This document shows, one piece after another, positions 1 through 7,481 of a DNA stretch of 13,091 nt. Position 1 is the first letter of the stretch. The number at the start of each line of letters is the position of its first letter. The translations under genes were made by a program, and so were the position numbers. The DNA lies in the NCBI GenBank assembly GCA_001803565.1, contig MHDQ01000008.1, positions 1 to 13,091 of the forward strand. The letters are read 5' to 3'. A model generated the notes under the pieces. That model was not told where the DNA came from. It saw nothing but the letters and a program-made list of their open reading frames with translations, and searched no databases. This DNA comes from Nitrospinae bacterium RIFCSPLOWO2_12_FULL_45_22 (GTDB lineage Bacteria > 2-12-FULL-45-22).

Positions 1-39
1 AAACTATTGGCAGATTTTTTTATTTGTGAACGGTTACTT

Positions 40-2634
40 TTATTTTATAATGTTTACCAGCACGCTGTCATAATACAACCGGTCAAAATCCGGGGTGCCG
101 TTCATAGTCATATCAACTCCGAAATAGAAGGTATATGTACCTTGAGGTAGTCCTGTCAGCAAGAGTTCAACAGGAGTAGTCAGATCAATTAAAGGGCCCT
201 GATATGTGACAGAAAAGCCAGGTAGCCAGCCTCCCTGTATCTCGTAGTATTTCAGTCCCGACGGTGTATCCATTACTAACCACCAATCAGCATTTTCACC
301 TGCATTGCCCCGGGCATCAAGGCTAACCTTAACTGAAAGGACATCATTTGTGCCTATGGTACTTGGATCATCTGAGCCATTTGCACTTATAGCAGGAACA
401 GGATTATCAATGCCTGTGCCTCCTCCGTATCTAAAGACTCCGCCTCCTTGGGTAGCAACATAGATTACCCGATCGTTTATGGCAATGTCTTTGACTGCAC
501 GTACCATCAATCCCGACATCTTCGAATCTGGAAATGGTGACCAGGTATTCCCCTTATTCAGGGATTGATAAACACCAGAATATAGATCTCCCGCATAGAT
601 AATATCAGTATTTTTAGGATCAATGACCAGGGCAGAAATATATGGATTACTAGAATTGAAACCGCTGTTGTGCGGACCTGTCCAGGATGTACCACCGTCC
701 TTACTTATCCATATCCCCCCAAACAATTCACCGGCAATCAGATAATCTGGTTGTTGTGGCTGAATAACCAGGGCTTCGATATGCCTGGTACCAAGGCTAT
801 CCAGATGTACCCAGCTTATTGCCCCATTTGTGGTTTTATAGACACCATTTGTCGTAGCTGCATAAACGATGGTGGAATTATTAGGATCAACCACTAATCC
901 GTTCACATTGTGGCCATCAATAATAGAGGCCATCGGGGAAAATGTAGCACCAGCATCATTAGATTTATAGATGACTGTTCCGATAGAAGGAGAAGAAATA
1001 AAGGTAGAGCGATCCTTGGCCAGGCCCGCATAAGCCACATCAGGGGCGGAAGGAGCAAATATCATGGTTTTAAATCCCTGGCGCCTATTTGGATCGCTGG
1101 GGTTAGTTTCTGGATGCCTGAATACCGTAATAAAATCTTTTCCCCCATTAGCACTGCGTAAAATAACGCCTTGATGCTCATCAGCTATCAAAACCAGGTT
1201 GGAGTTCGTGGGCTTAACAGCAACCGAATACCATTCGGCGAAATTTGCATCGCCGTTACCAATGCCGATCCAATCTCCTCCATAATTAGAGCTTACAAAG
1301 GGACCGCTCCTCCCGATTGCATAAACGGTGGAGGAATTACTGGCAGGGATACAGAGGTCGTGAATTTCCGCTCCAGAGTAACCCTTACTCCAATCTTTCC
1401 AGGTTTCCGACCCATCTGTGGAACGGAAAACACCGCCACCATAATTATTGGCATATAAGACGTCAGAGTTGACAGGATCAACAATTATATCAATTGGGAC
1501 CCCGGCTCTAACCCCTGGCGGCCCCCAGTCAGCATCTCCAGGCTTAGAAAAACTGCTCCAGGTTAACCCTCCATTGTTACTTCGATAGAATGCCCTTGCG
1601 CTTCCAGCGTAAACGATATTTGGATTCGAGGGGCTGAAATTCACCGTTGTCATGATATCGTTTGTGATTACCTTGGTCCAGAAGGCACCTCCATCGGCTG
1701 TTTTAAATAATCCACTAACAGGGTTACCCGTGTACTGTCCCGAGCATGCATTATTCCCTGTGGCGGCAAAGAGAATCTGCGGGTTAGTCGGATGCATTCT
1801 CAGGCTTCCAACATACAGATCAGTAAATCCATTATTAATCGGGGTCCAGGTTCCCCCCCCATCAGTGCTTTTTAAAACACCTACACCACCAGGGAGACTA
1901 TTTGTACAGTCAGAGTTATATGCCTCTCGATCAAAGATACCGGTGGATAGGTATAGAATATCGGGGTTGGTGGGGTTGATTATTAGATATCTGGCCAGGT
2001 TGTCTCCTTGCCAGATCAGGCTCCAGGATTCTCCACCATCTGTCGTTTTATATACCCGTCCTTTTACCCGGTTGAATTCCCATCCATTTACATCCGTTGG
2101 TATTTCGGCCTGAGCATAAACTACATTTGAGTTATCTTGCTGGATAGTAAATCCCCGGAAAACTATCCCGATGTCGTCACCTAGTGTAATACCATTGGTT
2201 TTTAATGTCCATGTGGTCCCACCGTCTGTACTTTTGAAAACCCCAAAAGCTGATCCCTCTCCATTCGTTCCTGCCCAAATAACATCATGATTATTAGGGT
2301 CTATGGTCAAGCTGAAAATATTGACAGCATCTCCTGAGGGGCCACCCTTTATAGAGATACCAGAATTGGCTTGATACCAGGTCTGTCCGGCGTTGATGCT
2401 CTTGGCTACCCCTGCATAATTGTCTGTAACATACATGATACTTTTGTTAGCAGGGTTTATACGAACATCATATCCCAACCCTCCTAATGGTCCACCAGTA
2501 CTCACCCATGAAGTCTGGGAAGCAGTTTCATCTGTACATAAAAATAGTAATAGAGCAATAAAGGACAAAAGAAGTAGTAACCTTCTCAGCTTTAATATAT
2601 TCTTTTTATGCCTTAAGCCCCTTGTCTGATTCAT
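40..2634 (-). CDS. Exported multi-BNR-repeat beta-propeller protein (VPS10/sialidase-like fold)
   Basis: This 864-residue protein is predicted to be secreted or surface-exposed. It starts with a basic stretch (RHKKNILKLRR) and a leucine-rich hydrophobic segment at about residues 18-33, which reads as a signal peptide. The body has about thirteen BNR/Asp-box-like turns, such as STDGGTTW, TTDGGESW, STDGGGTW, SNNGGLTW and SKDGGTSW. They are spaced 45-70 residues apart and alternate with 'DP.N..I.YA' strands, as in VPS10/sortilin-like and photosystem-assembly-like propellers. No sialidase catalytic set was recognised, so binding or scaffolding is more likely than glycoside hydrolysis (inference). 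After the propeller comes a separate C-terminal domain of about 120 residues (from about 745) with ADWWLVMDTPSG and GTYTFYFGVDMTMNG. The start is supported by AAGAGGT about 8 nt upstream. The gene begins 5 bp after the cytochrome stop codon, so the two are probably co-translated. Confidence 0.85.
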   Translation of the reverse strand: MNQTRGLRHKKNILKLRRLLLLLSFIALLLFLCTDETASQTSWVSTGGPLGGLGYDVRINPANKSIMYVTDNYAGVAKSINAGQTWYQANSGISIKGGPSGDAVNIFSLTIDPNNHDVIWAGTNGEGSAFGVFKSTDGGTTWTLKTNGITLGDDIGIVFRGFTIQQDNSNVVYAQAEIPTDVNGWEFNRVKGRVYKTTDGGESWSLIWQGDNLARYLIINPTNPDILYLSTGIFDREAYNSDCTNSLPGGVGVLKSTDGGGTWTPINNGFTDLYVGSLRMHPTNPQILFAATGNNACSGQYTGNPVSGLFKTADGGAFWTKVITNDIMTTVNFSPSNPNIVYAGSARAFYRSNNGGLTWSSFSKPGDADWGPPGVRAGVPIDIIVDPVNSDVLYANNYGGGVFRSTDGSETWKDWSKGYSGAEIHDLCIPASNSSTVYAIGRSGPFVSSNYGGDWIGIGNGDANFAEWYSVAVKPTNSNLVLIADEHQGVILRSANGGKDFITVFRHPETNPSDPNRRQGFKTMIFAPSAPDVAYAGLAKDRSTFISSPSIGTVIYKSNDAGATFSPMASIIDGHNVNGLVVDPNNSTIVYAATTNGVYKTTNGAISWVHLDSLGTRHIEALVIQPQQPDYLIAGELFGGIWISKDGGTSWTGPHNSGFNSSNPYISALVIDPKNTDIIYAGDLYSGVYQSLNKGNTWSPFPDSKMSGLMVRAVKDIAINDRVIYVATQGGGVFRYGGGTGIDNPVPAISANGSDDPSTIGTNDVLSVKVSLDARGNAGENADWWLVMDTPSGLKYYEIQGGWLPGFSVTYQGPLIDLTTPVELLLTGLPQGTYTFYFGVDMTMNGTPDFDRLYYDSVLVNIIK

Positions 2635-2639
2635 CCTGA

Positions 2640-4274
2640 TTACCTCTTGATTATTAAGTTTTTTCGAGCAATTTCTATATCGGGTATTTTTAAGCCCTTA
2701 GCGTCTAACAAATTTTTATACACCCTGCGATAGAGCAATCTGGTAGTTATGTGGAGTGATCTAGATAGGGTTTTGGGAACATGAAACTGATAGTTTGAAA
2801 CATCAGACTGATTGGCAGGAATCCTATCATCAGATTCTACAAGCGTGGGACGCCAATGGGGGGCTGGATATTCATTTTGAAAGTGCCGCTTCCTTCGCCC
2901 ATCAGGATAGGGCAATAGATCTTTCAACACCTTAGCAAATCCTTTGCCAGGCAAGCCTGCATAGTTCCCCTCTTCTACCGTTCCAACTCCACCCCATACC
3001 GGCACCCGTTCACCTTTGTTCATCAATAAACTGCTCCCATCTCCATCAACAACATCCACCAGCAGCAACATATTACGCATGGGATTCCCTGTGGGGTAAT
3101 GATGGCCTGCTTTAACATTTTTAACCGTTACACATACCTTCAATGTATCCCCTGCCAAATTGGCCTGGGTGATAAGGTCAATCGCCTCCATCATAAAGAC
3201 CCTATCTCTGACACCAAAAAACAGATGAGAAGGAATTGTCACCGGATCACGCAAAACCCCGCCTTCTTTTTCTAAAGCAAAGCGGGTCATTTTGCCATCG
3301 GGTTTCATATGGCAATCCTGGCAATGAATATTCTCTTTGGCATAAGAACTTTCAGCCCACTCCTGAAACTCTGAATAAGTCAAGACATTCCAAAATTTCC
3401 CGTTGTGACAAGGTGCGCAGTACTGGCTATTTTTATATAAAGGGTGGTAACTATCATCACCCGGAAAGACATCATCATACGGCCCATAAAAAGTCTGATG
3501 TCCATCGGCTGGCCGTTGTAATTTAATGGATAGAATTCCAGGATATCCGCCCGTCTGGTCAATATTAACACCGTTAATCTTATGACAAATATCGCAAAAA
3601 ATCCCTTCTTTTACAACTCCTTGGGCCTCATTGGGATCAGCACTAAATGGGTTATCTAGAGCTAAGGCCGGCACATGACAGGTAGTACAATTCCCATTGG
3701 AATTTGGAAAGTCCAGCTTATAGCCTAGCCCAATACCTTTTCCCCCGTAAGCATCAGTTCCATTAAAAAAGGCCAAAAATAGGGGATTTATTGCAGAACC
3801 GGCGTGAGCGCTGTTTCTCCATTGCTCCGTAAGCACCGGGTGGCATACCTGGCAGGGTTTAACTTCTACTGTGCTGTCAATTGGCCTAGGCATTTGATCA
3901 TGTGAGGGTGGAAGCCATTTATATTTCTGGTTATCACTCAACGGGATAGATATTAATATTATACGATACTCTTTGTTTTCCCTGGAAACAGGTTGCCCGC
4001 CATTATAAAAGCCAGACTTCCAGGCAGTGATATATTTTGAACTGATAACCTCATCAATAACTATGTTAAAATGACCTTTTTGATCAGTTAAAGTTAAAAA
4101 TGAAGTTCCCTGAAGGCGAACAACTGCGTTGCTAATCGGCTGCCCTTTCACATCAACCACAATACCTGAAAACTGGCTTGCAAAAACTACACTTTGTAAA
4201 AAGAATAGCTGGAAAAGAGATAAAGGCAAGTAAGCTTTTCTACTATACTTTCCCACTTCTCCATAAAGGAACAT
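2640..4274 (-). CDS. Exported five-heme cytochrome c with N-terminal carboxypeptidase-regulatory-like domain
   Basis: This 544-residue protein (ATG at 4274) is likely to act in the periplasm or at the cell surface in electron transfer. The N-terminus has a charged segment (KYSRK), a hydrophobic core and a probable cleavage site after VFA. Residues about 35-110 resemble a carboxypeptidase-regulatory/TonB-plug-like beta-sandwich (SGIVVDVKGQPISNAVV...D.KGHF). Five CxxCH heme sites follow at about residues 141, 196, 227, 286 and 318 (CQVCH, CTTCH, CDICH, CAPCH, CQDCH). The motif WRNSAHAGSAINPLF and a later AGHHYPTGNP are common in multiheme cytochromes, where such His residues can be heme ligands. 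An in-frame TTG at 4304 would add 10 residues, but its GGAG lies only 2 nt away. The ATG at 4274 has AAAGG about 10 nt upstream and leaves a normal signal peptide. The redox partner and acceptor cannot be told from sequence. Confidence 0.85.
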   Translation of the reverse strand: MFLYGEVGKYSRKAYLPLSLFQLFFLQSVVFASQFSGIVVDVKGQPISNAVVRLQGTSFLTLTDQKGHFNIVIDEVISSKYITAWKSGFYNGGQPVSRENKEYRIILISIPLSDNQKYKWLPPSHDQMPRPIDSTVEVKPCQVCHPVLTEQWRNSAHAGSAINPLFLAFFNGTDAYGGKGIGLGYKLDFPNSNGNCTTCHVPALALDNPFSADPNEAQGVVKEGIFCDICHKINGVNIDQTGGYPGILSIKLQRPADGHQTFYGPYDDVFPGDDSYHPLYKNSQYCAPCHNGKFWNVLTYSEFQEWAESSYAKENIHCQDCHMKPDGKMTRFALEKEGGVLRDPVTIPSHLFFGVRDRVFMMEAIDLITQANLAGDTLKVCVTVKNVKAGHHYPTGNPMRNMLLLVDVVDGDGSSLLMNKGERVPVWGGVGTVEEGNYAGLPGKGFAKVLKDLLPYPDGRRKRHFQNEYPAPHWRPTLVESDDRIPANQSDVSNYQFHVPKTLSRSLHITTRLLYRRVYKNLLDAKGLKIPDIEIARKNLIIKR

Positions 4275-4330
4275 GTAGCAAAAGCCTTTGTAAGGACATA
4301 GCAATACTCCGTCCCTACTTTTGGGATTCC

Positions 4331-4351
4331 TTCGTGTCTTTTCGTGACTAA
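4331..4351. repeat. Partial copy of the 'CACGAAG/CACAAAG' short repeat
   Basis: The gap between the glycyl radical enzyme and the cytochrome holds a 21-nt stretch reading TTCGTGTCTTTTCGTGAC. Its reverse complement matches the core of the long hairpin arm at 9739-9762, with the same GTCAC..AAGACAC spacing. Only one arm is present, so this looks like a decayed or partial copy. No terminator was seen in this gap. Confidence 0.45.
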
Positions 4352-4392
4352 AGAGTTACCAAGGATTTTATTTTCTGAACCTTCTACTAGAT

Positions 4393-6834
4393 TTATGCCA
4401 GGGCCTGTTCAGTGCGGGCAATGATCTGGTCTTGGACCTCTCTTTCCATATCCACGTAGTAAGCGCTAAAGCCTGCTACCCGCACTATTAGATCAGCATA
4501 GTTTTCTGGATGTTGCTGGGCGTCCAAAAAGATCTGGCGATCGAGGATATTGAACTGGATATGATGAATACCCATATTTACCCAGGTACGCAGATAGCTA
4601 AGAAAGGTATCCTGGTGCTCCGGGCTAAGGTACTGGGGTAGAATCTTCTGATTCAGCAGATGAGTAAAGGTATGGGTATGGTCTATCCTGGCCACTGACT
4701 GCAGTACCGCGGTAGGCCCCCGCTTATCGGTACCTATAGCCGGTGATACCGTGCCATCATTAAACAGACTGCGATCTTTGCGGCCATCTGGTGTAGCTCC
4801 AGTAAGACCACTGTAGGAATAGTAACTAGCACCACCCGTCCCATCCTCGAGGAACGGGCCGCCCCAAATATTCTTAAAGCCCCTGATGACCCCGGTAGTC
4901 CGCAGGTAGAGATCAGCGGCAAAGCGATCCACATAATCGTCATCATTACCAAATTTTGGGGCATTGAGGCACATCTGGCGCAAGGCATCTTTACCTTCCC
5001 AATTGGTTTTCATGGCCTCCAGCAGCTCTGCCATCGCGACCTTCTTGTCTTCAAATACCAGCTTCTTGAGCGCTACCAGCGAATTAACCACTGTAACCTG
5101 CCCTACGGGCTGGATAATGGTATTGGGGAAGTATTTGTAATGCCGACAGTCCTGCCCCCGCTCCAGGCAGCCATCCAACAGGGATGATAAGAATGGTTGC
5201 GGTAGATACTCTCCATCCAACACATCTACCAGGTTATAGATGGCAACCAATTTCTCGGTAAAGAACCGCACCTGGTTAAGATGGGCCCCGATGACATCTT
5301 CGATAGAAGAAAAGCTCCTTGGGTCTGGGGTAGGATAGCCGATCTGTTTGCCACTAAACTTATCAATGCCCTGGTTCAAGGCATATTCCAGACACTTGGG
5401 CAAGGCAAACATGCCGCCCAGGGCCCGCATACCCATGGCCTTACCCGGTATTATCCAGCGCATACATCCCTCCGTGGAATAGTCCCGGGCATCCTCCAGG
5501 GGTATACCCAGGTTCATCAGGTAAGGGATCATCATCTCATCATTGAAGAAGGAAAAGAGCCCCGCCATCTTTCTCAAGGTATCGGTAATGGCCACCAGAA
5601 ATTCCTTCGGAGAATTGCGATGGAGGCGGATAGCAACGGCGGGTTGGGTGAGCCTTACGGACTTGCTGGCATCCAGGGCAATATAAGTCATTTCATTAGT
5701 AGCATCCTCGCCCGTAAGGGTCTGGCCACCAATAGTCAATACCCGGGCGGTTATCAACCCGCCACCACCAGCCCCCTGCACCGGGGGGATCAACTGCCCC
5801 TCTTCATTCATCTTGAGCCAGAGGTGTTCGACTAACTCCTGGGCCTCTTCACGACTCGACCGGCCAGCTTCTCTATCTTTCCGATAGAAGGGAAACATGA
5901 TCTGGTCAAAGCGGTCCCCTAAGCCCGGGGTTTGTAAGTCCAGGATCCGGGTAATAAGGGTGATAAACCAATAGCATTGCAGGGCCTCATATAATCCCCT
6001 GGGCGGATTAGCTGGCACCCAGCTACATACCTTAGCTATTTCTTCTAATTCCTTTTTCCTATCTTCATCCTCTTCTTGCTTAGCCAGCTCCAGGGCCTTT
6101 TCGGCAAACCTCTGACCAAAGCGGATAGCCGCTTCACACGCTATTATGGTGGCTTCCAGGAATCGCTTCCGGGAGAGATATTCTTTGGCATTGAGATAGC
6201 TAGCCGGGTCAGTTCCAAGCTCTGCCAGCCGTTCTTTTGCCTCGGCTATTATCCCATTCAACCCCACCTGGAAGAGCTTATGATAATTAGGCACACCAGT
6301 ACGCCCCCCATGGATCCAGAGAAATACCCCTTGATTATTATAAAACCAATAGGGCTTGATCTGGTCAGGCAGCAGCTCCCGCTCCATGCCATGTACAGCC
6401 TTATTTTGCCAATACTTATGGATGGTGTGCAGTTCCCTCCGCTCATCTTCGCTCAGCAGCTCCTTATAGTCAGCATCTATGGCCTTATCTAACCAACGCC
6501 AGAATAGTTCTGGGTAAGTAATGAGGGAGCTGGGTTTACTGGCGATATTACCGACAATCCGTTCATGGGGTAAGATATATATAGTCATGTTATCTAAGAG
6601 CTTGGCTATGGCCCTGGCCCGGCGTAAGACCATAGGCTCCCCTTCGGTCTCCTGATAACTCTGAGTAATCAATCGGGCCCGCTCAATACAGAGCTTGATA
6701 CCAGCCCGATAAGGCATGCGACTCTCCTTTTTTTCCTGGGCCAGTATACGGCCCAGGCCCCGCATGCCCTTGCTCTGATAAATGGGTTCCTGCCGTAATT
6801 CTTTTATGGACTTCTTTTCTGCTACTACTGCCAT
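4393..6834 (-). CDS. Glycyl radical enzyme of the pyruvate formate-lyase superfamily, substrate unknown
   Basis: The protein has 813 residues, the usual length for PFL-like glycyl radical enzymes. The PFL domain covers roughly residues 20-680 and the glycine-radical domain the rest. The radical loop is RVAGFSAYYV with Gly788 as the predicted radical site, followed by the usual 'Q..II.RTEQA' tail. The thiyl cysteine is Cys457 in STEGCMRWIIPG. Most dehydratase, decarboxylase and C-S/C-N lyase members read GCxE here, with a Glu acting as acid/base. This protein has Arg459 instead. It also lacks the Cys-Cys pair of true PFL and the Leu-Cys of benzylsuccinate synthase. The reaction therefore cannot be named. 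The enzyme should be cytoplasmic, oxygen-sensitive and dependent on a radical-SAM activase, which is not in the window. The start is supported by GGGAGGGG just upstream. Two palindromes lie in the promoter region. Confidence 0.9.
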   Translation of the reverse strand: MAVVAEKKSIKELRQEPIYQSKGMRGLGRILAQEKKESRMPYRAGIKLCIERARLITQSYQETEGEPMVLRRARAIAKLLDNMTIYILPHERIVGNIASKPSSLITYPELFWRWLDKAIDADYKELLSEDERRELHTIHKYWQNKAVHGMERELLPDQIKPYWFYNNQGVFLWIHGGRTGVPNYHKLFQVGLNGIIAEAKERLAELGTDPASYLNAKEYLSRKRFLEATIIACEAAIRFGQRFAEKALELAKQEEDEDRKKELEEIAKVCSWVPANPPRGLYEALQCYWFITLITRILDLQTPGLGDRFDQIMFPFYRKDREAGRSSREEAQELVEHLWLKMNEEGQLIPPVQGAGGGGLITARVLTIGGQTLTGEDATNEMTYIALDASKSVRLTQPAVAIRLHRNSPKEFLVAITDTLRKMAGLFSFFNDEMMIPYLMNLGIPLEDARDYSTEGCMRWIIPGKAMGMRALGGMFALPKCLEYALNQGIDKFSGKQIGYPTPDPRSFSSIEDVIGAHLNQVRFFTEKLVAIYNLVDVLDGEYLPQPFLSSLLDGCLERGQDCRHYKYFPNTIIQPVGQVTVVNSLVALKKLVFEDKKVAMAELLEAMKTNWEGKDALRQMCLNAPKFGNDDDYVDRFAADLYLRTTGVIRGFKNIWGGPFLEDGTGGASYYSYSGLTGATPDGRKDRSLFNDGTVSPAIGTDKRGPTAVLQSVARIDHTHTFTHLLNQKILPQYLSPEHQDTFLSYLRTWVNMGIHHIQFNILDRQIFLDAQQHPENYADLIVRVAGFSAYYVDMEREVQDQIIARTEQALA

Positions 6835-6908
6835 CTCTCTCCCCTCCCTATAAAAATATTATCGGCCCTAGCTTCCCGCTAAATTTCCCACATCCTTCAT
6901 TTCGCACA

Positions 6909-6927
6909 AAAAGTAGCTACCACTTTT
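6909..6927. promoter_or_regulatory. Operator-like palindrome upstream of the glycyl radical enzyme gene
   Basis: A 19-bp near-palindrome, AAAAGTAGCTACCACTTTT, has 7 of 9 symmetric pairs matching. It lies about 75-95 bp upstream of the glycyl radical enzyme start. Position and symmetry suit a dimeric regulator, but no family was recognised and the match could be chance in AT-rich DNA. Confidence 0.3.
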
Positions 6928-6937
6928 ACTCAATAAG

Positions 6938-6951
6938 ATTAGTTCACTAAT
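6938..6951. promoter_or_regulatory. Second palindrome upstream of the glycyl radical enzyme gene
   Basis: ATTAGTTCACTAAT has perfect 6-bp arms around a 2-nt centre and lies 10 bp beyond the first palindrome. The pair could be a regulatory region. Alternatively this one may be the edge of the adjoining inverted-repeat element. Confidence 0.25.
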
Positions 6952-6952
6952 T

Positions 6953-7120
6953 CACCGAAGAGCACGCAGAAATTCTGGACGCAGATGAACGCAGATTATG
7001 CTATTTCGGGAATACAGAAGTCAGCATGGAAGGAACGATCGAGTTCTATTCTGAATTCTGACTACTGACTCCTGTATTCTAAGTTATCCGCGTGAATCTG
7101 GGGAAATCTGCGTCCTCTTA
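6953..7120. repeat. Nested inverted-repeat (MITE-like) element between the small ORF and the glycyl radical enzyme gene
   Basis: The 322-bp gap 6835-7156 holds no gene. Besides the two palindromes it contains nested inverted repeats. The inner arms are GAATACAGAAGTCAG (7010-7024) against CTGACTCCTGTATTC (7065-7079), 14 of 15 paired. The outer arms share GGACGCAGAT (6977-6986) with ATCTGCGTCC (7106-7115). Direct iterations of ACGCAGA-type units lie inside the left arm. Such hairpins are frequent intergenic repeats in many environmental bacterial genomes. No transposase or clear target duplication is visible. Confidence 0.6.
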
Positions 7121-7156
7121 TTCAACTTAACAGTTTATAGACAGGAGTATGGGCTG

Positions 7157-7378
7157 TCAATTTTTTATTTTCTTTTCCAGGGCTTCCCAGCACTCCCAGC
7201 GGCAATCATCTGATCCAAACCAACATATCCTGGGCCGATGACAATAAATATGACTGAGTTTGCTTATCTCCTTACCTGTCGCTGGCTGATGGGTCACCCA
7301 ACCACAAAGAATCTCCGTTTCTCCTACTTCTTCCGGGCAAATATGGGTTTCTAATTTAAATTGCAGTATCTGCTCCAT
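7157..7378 (-). CDS. Small cysteine-rich hypothetical protein
   Basis: This 73-residue product is not recognised. It has six cysteines (14, 25, 46, 52, 59 and 63). The last four form a C-x5-C-x6-C-x3-C pattern rich in Trp, Arg and His, so metal binding is possible but unproven. There is no signal peptide or membrane segment. The ATG at 7378 is preferred because AAAGGGGT sits about 8 nt upstream; an in-frame ATG at 7405 would add nine residues but has no such site. The gene lies about 100 bp after bioF and before the repeat-filled gap leading to the glycyl radical enzyme. It could therefore be read with the biotin genes, though nothing links it to biotin by function. Confidence 0.55.
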   Translation of the reverse strand: MEQILQFKLETHICPEEVGETEILCGWVTHQPATGKEISKLSHIYCHRPRICWFGSDDCRWECWEALEKKIKN

Positions 7379-7481
7379 ATCTTTACCCCTTTGCTTTTTT
7401 AGCATTAAATAAAATGGAAATTCCTATGCAATCAAGTTAAGTTTATCACCTTGACGCAGTTAGGGCTATCTTTATTCTCAC

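Noticed and set aside
1171-2113. Open reading frames of 95-153 codons on the plus strand across the BNR gene
   Set aside because: They are antisense shadows of a clear repeat protein, with no ribosome-binding sites or recognisable domains.
40-2634. Sialidase function for the BNR protein
   Set aside because: BNR/Asp-box turns are structural; no sialidase catalytic Arg triad or FRIP-like start was recognised.
4275-4304. TTG start at 4304 for the cytochrome
   Set aside because: The GGAG is only 2 nt from TTG and the added residues precede a normal signal peptide; ATG at 4274 fits better.
5281-6492. Plus-strand open frames of 138 and 184 codons over the glycyl radical enzyme gene
   Set aside because: They are antisense to a conserved enzyme and their translations show no family features.
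4393-6834. Assignment as pyruvate formate-lyase, glycerol dehydratase or benzylsuccinate synthase
   Set aside because: Residues around Cys457 do not match any of these: no Cys-Cys, no GCxE and no Leu-Cys.
6953-7120. CRISPR-like array from repeated ACGCAGA units
   Set aside because: Units are short, imperfect and inverted, with no regular spacers or cas genes.
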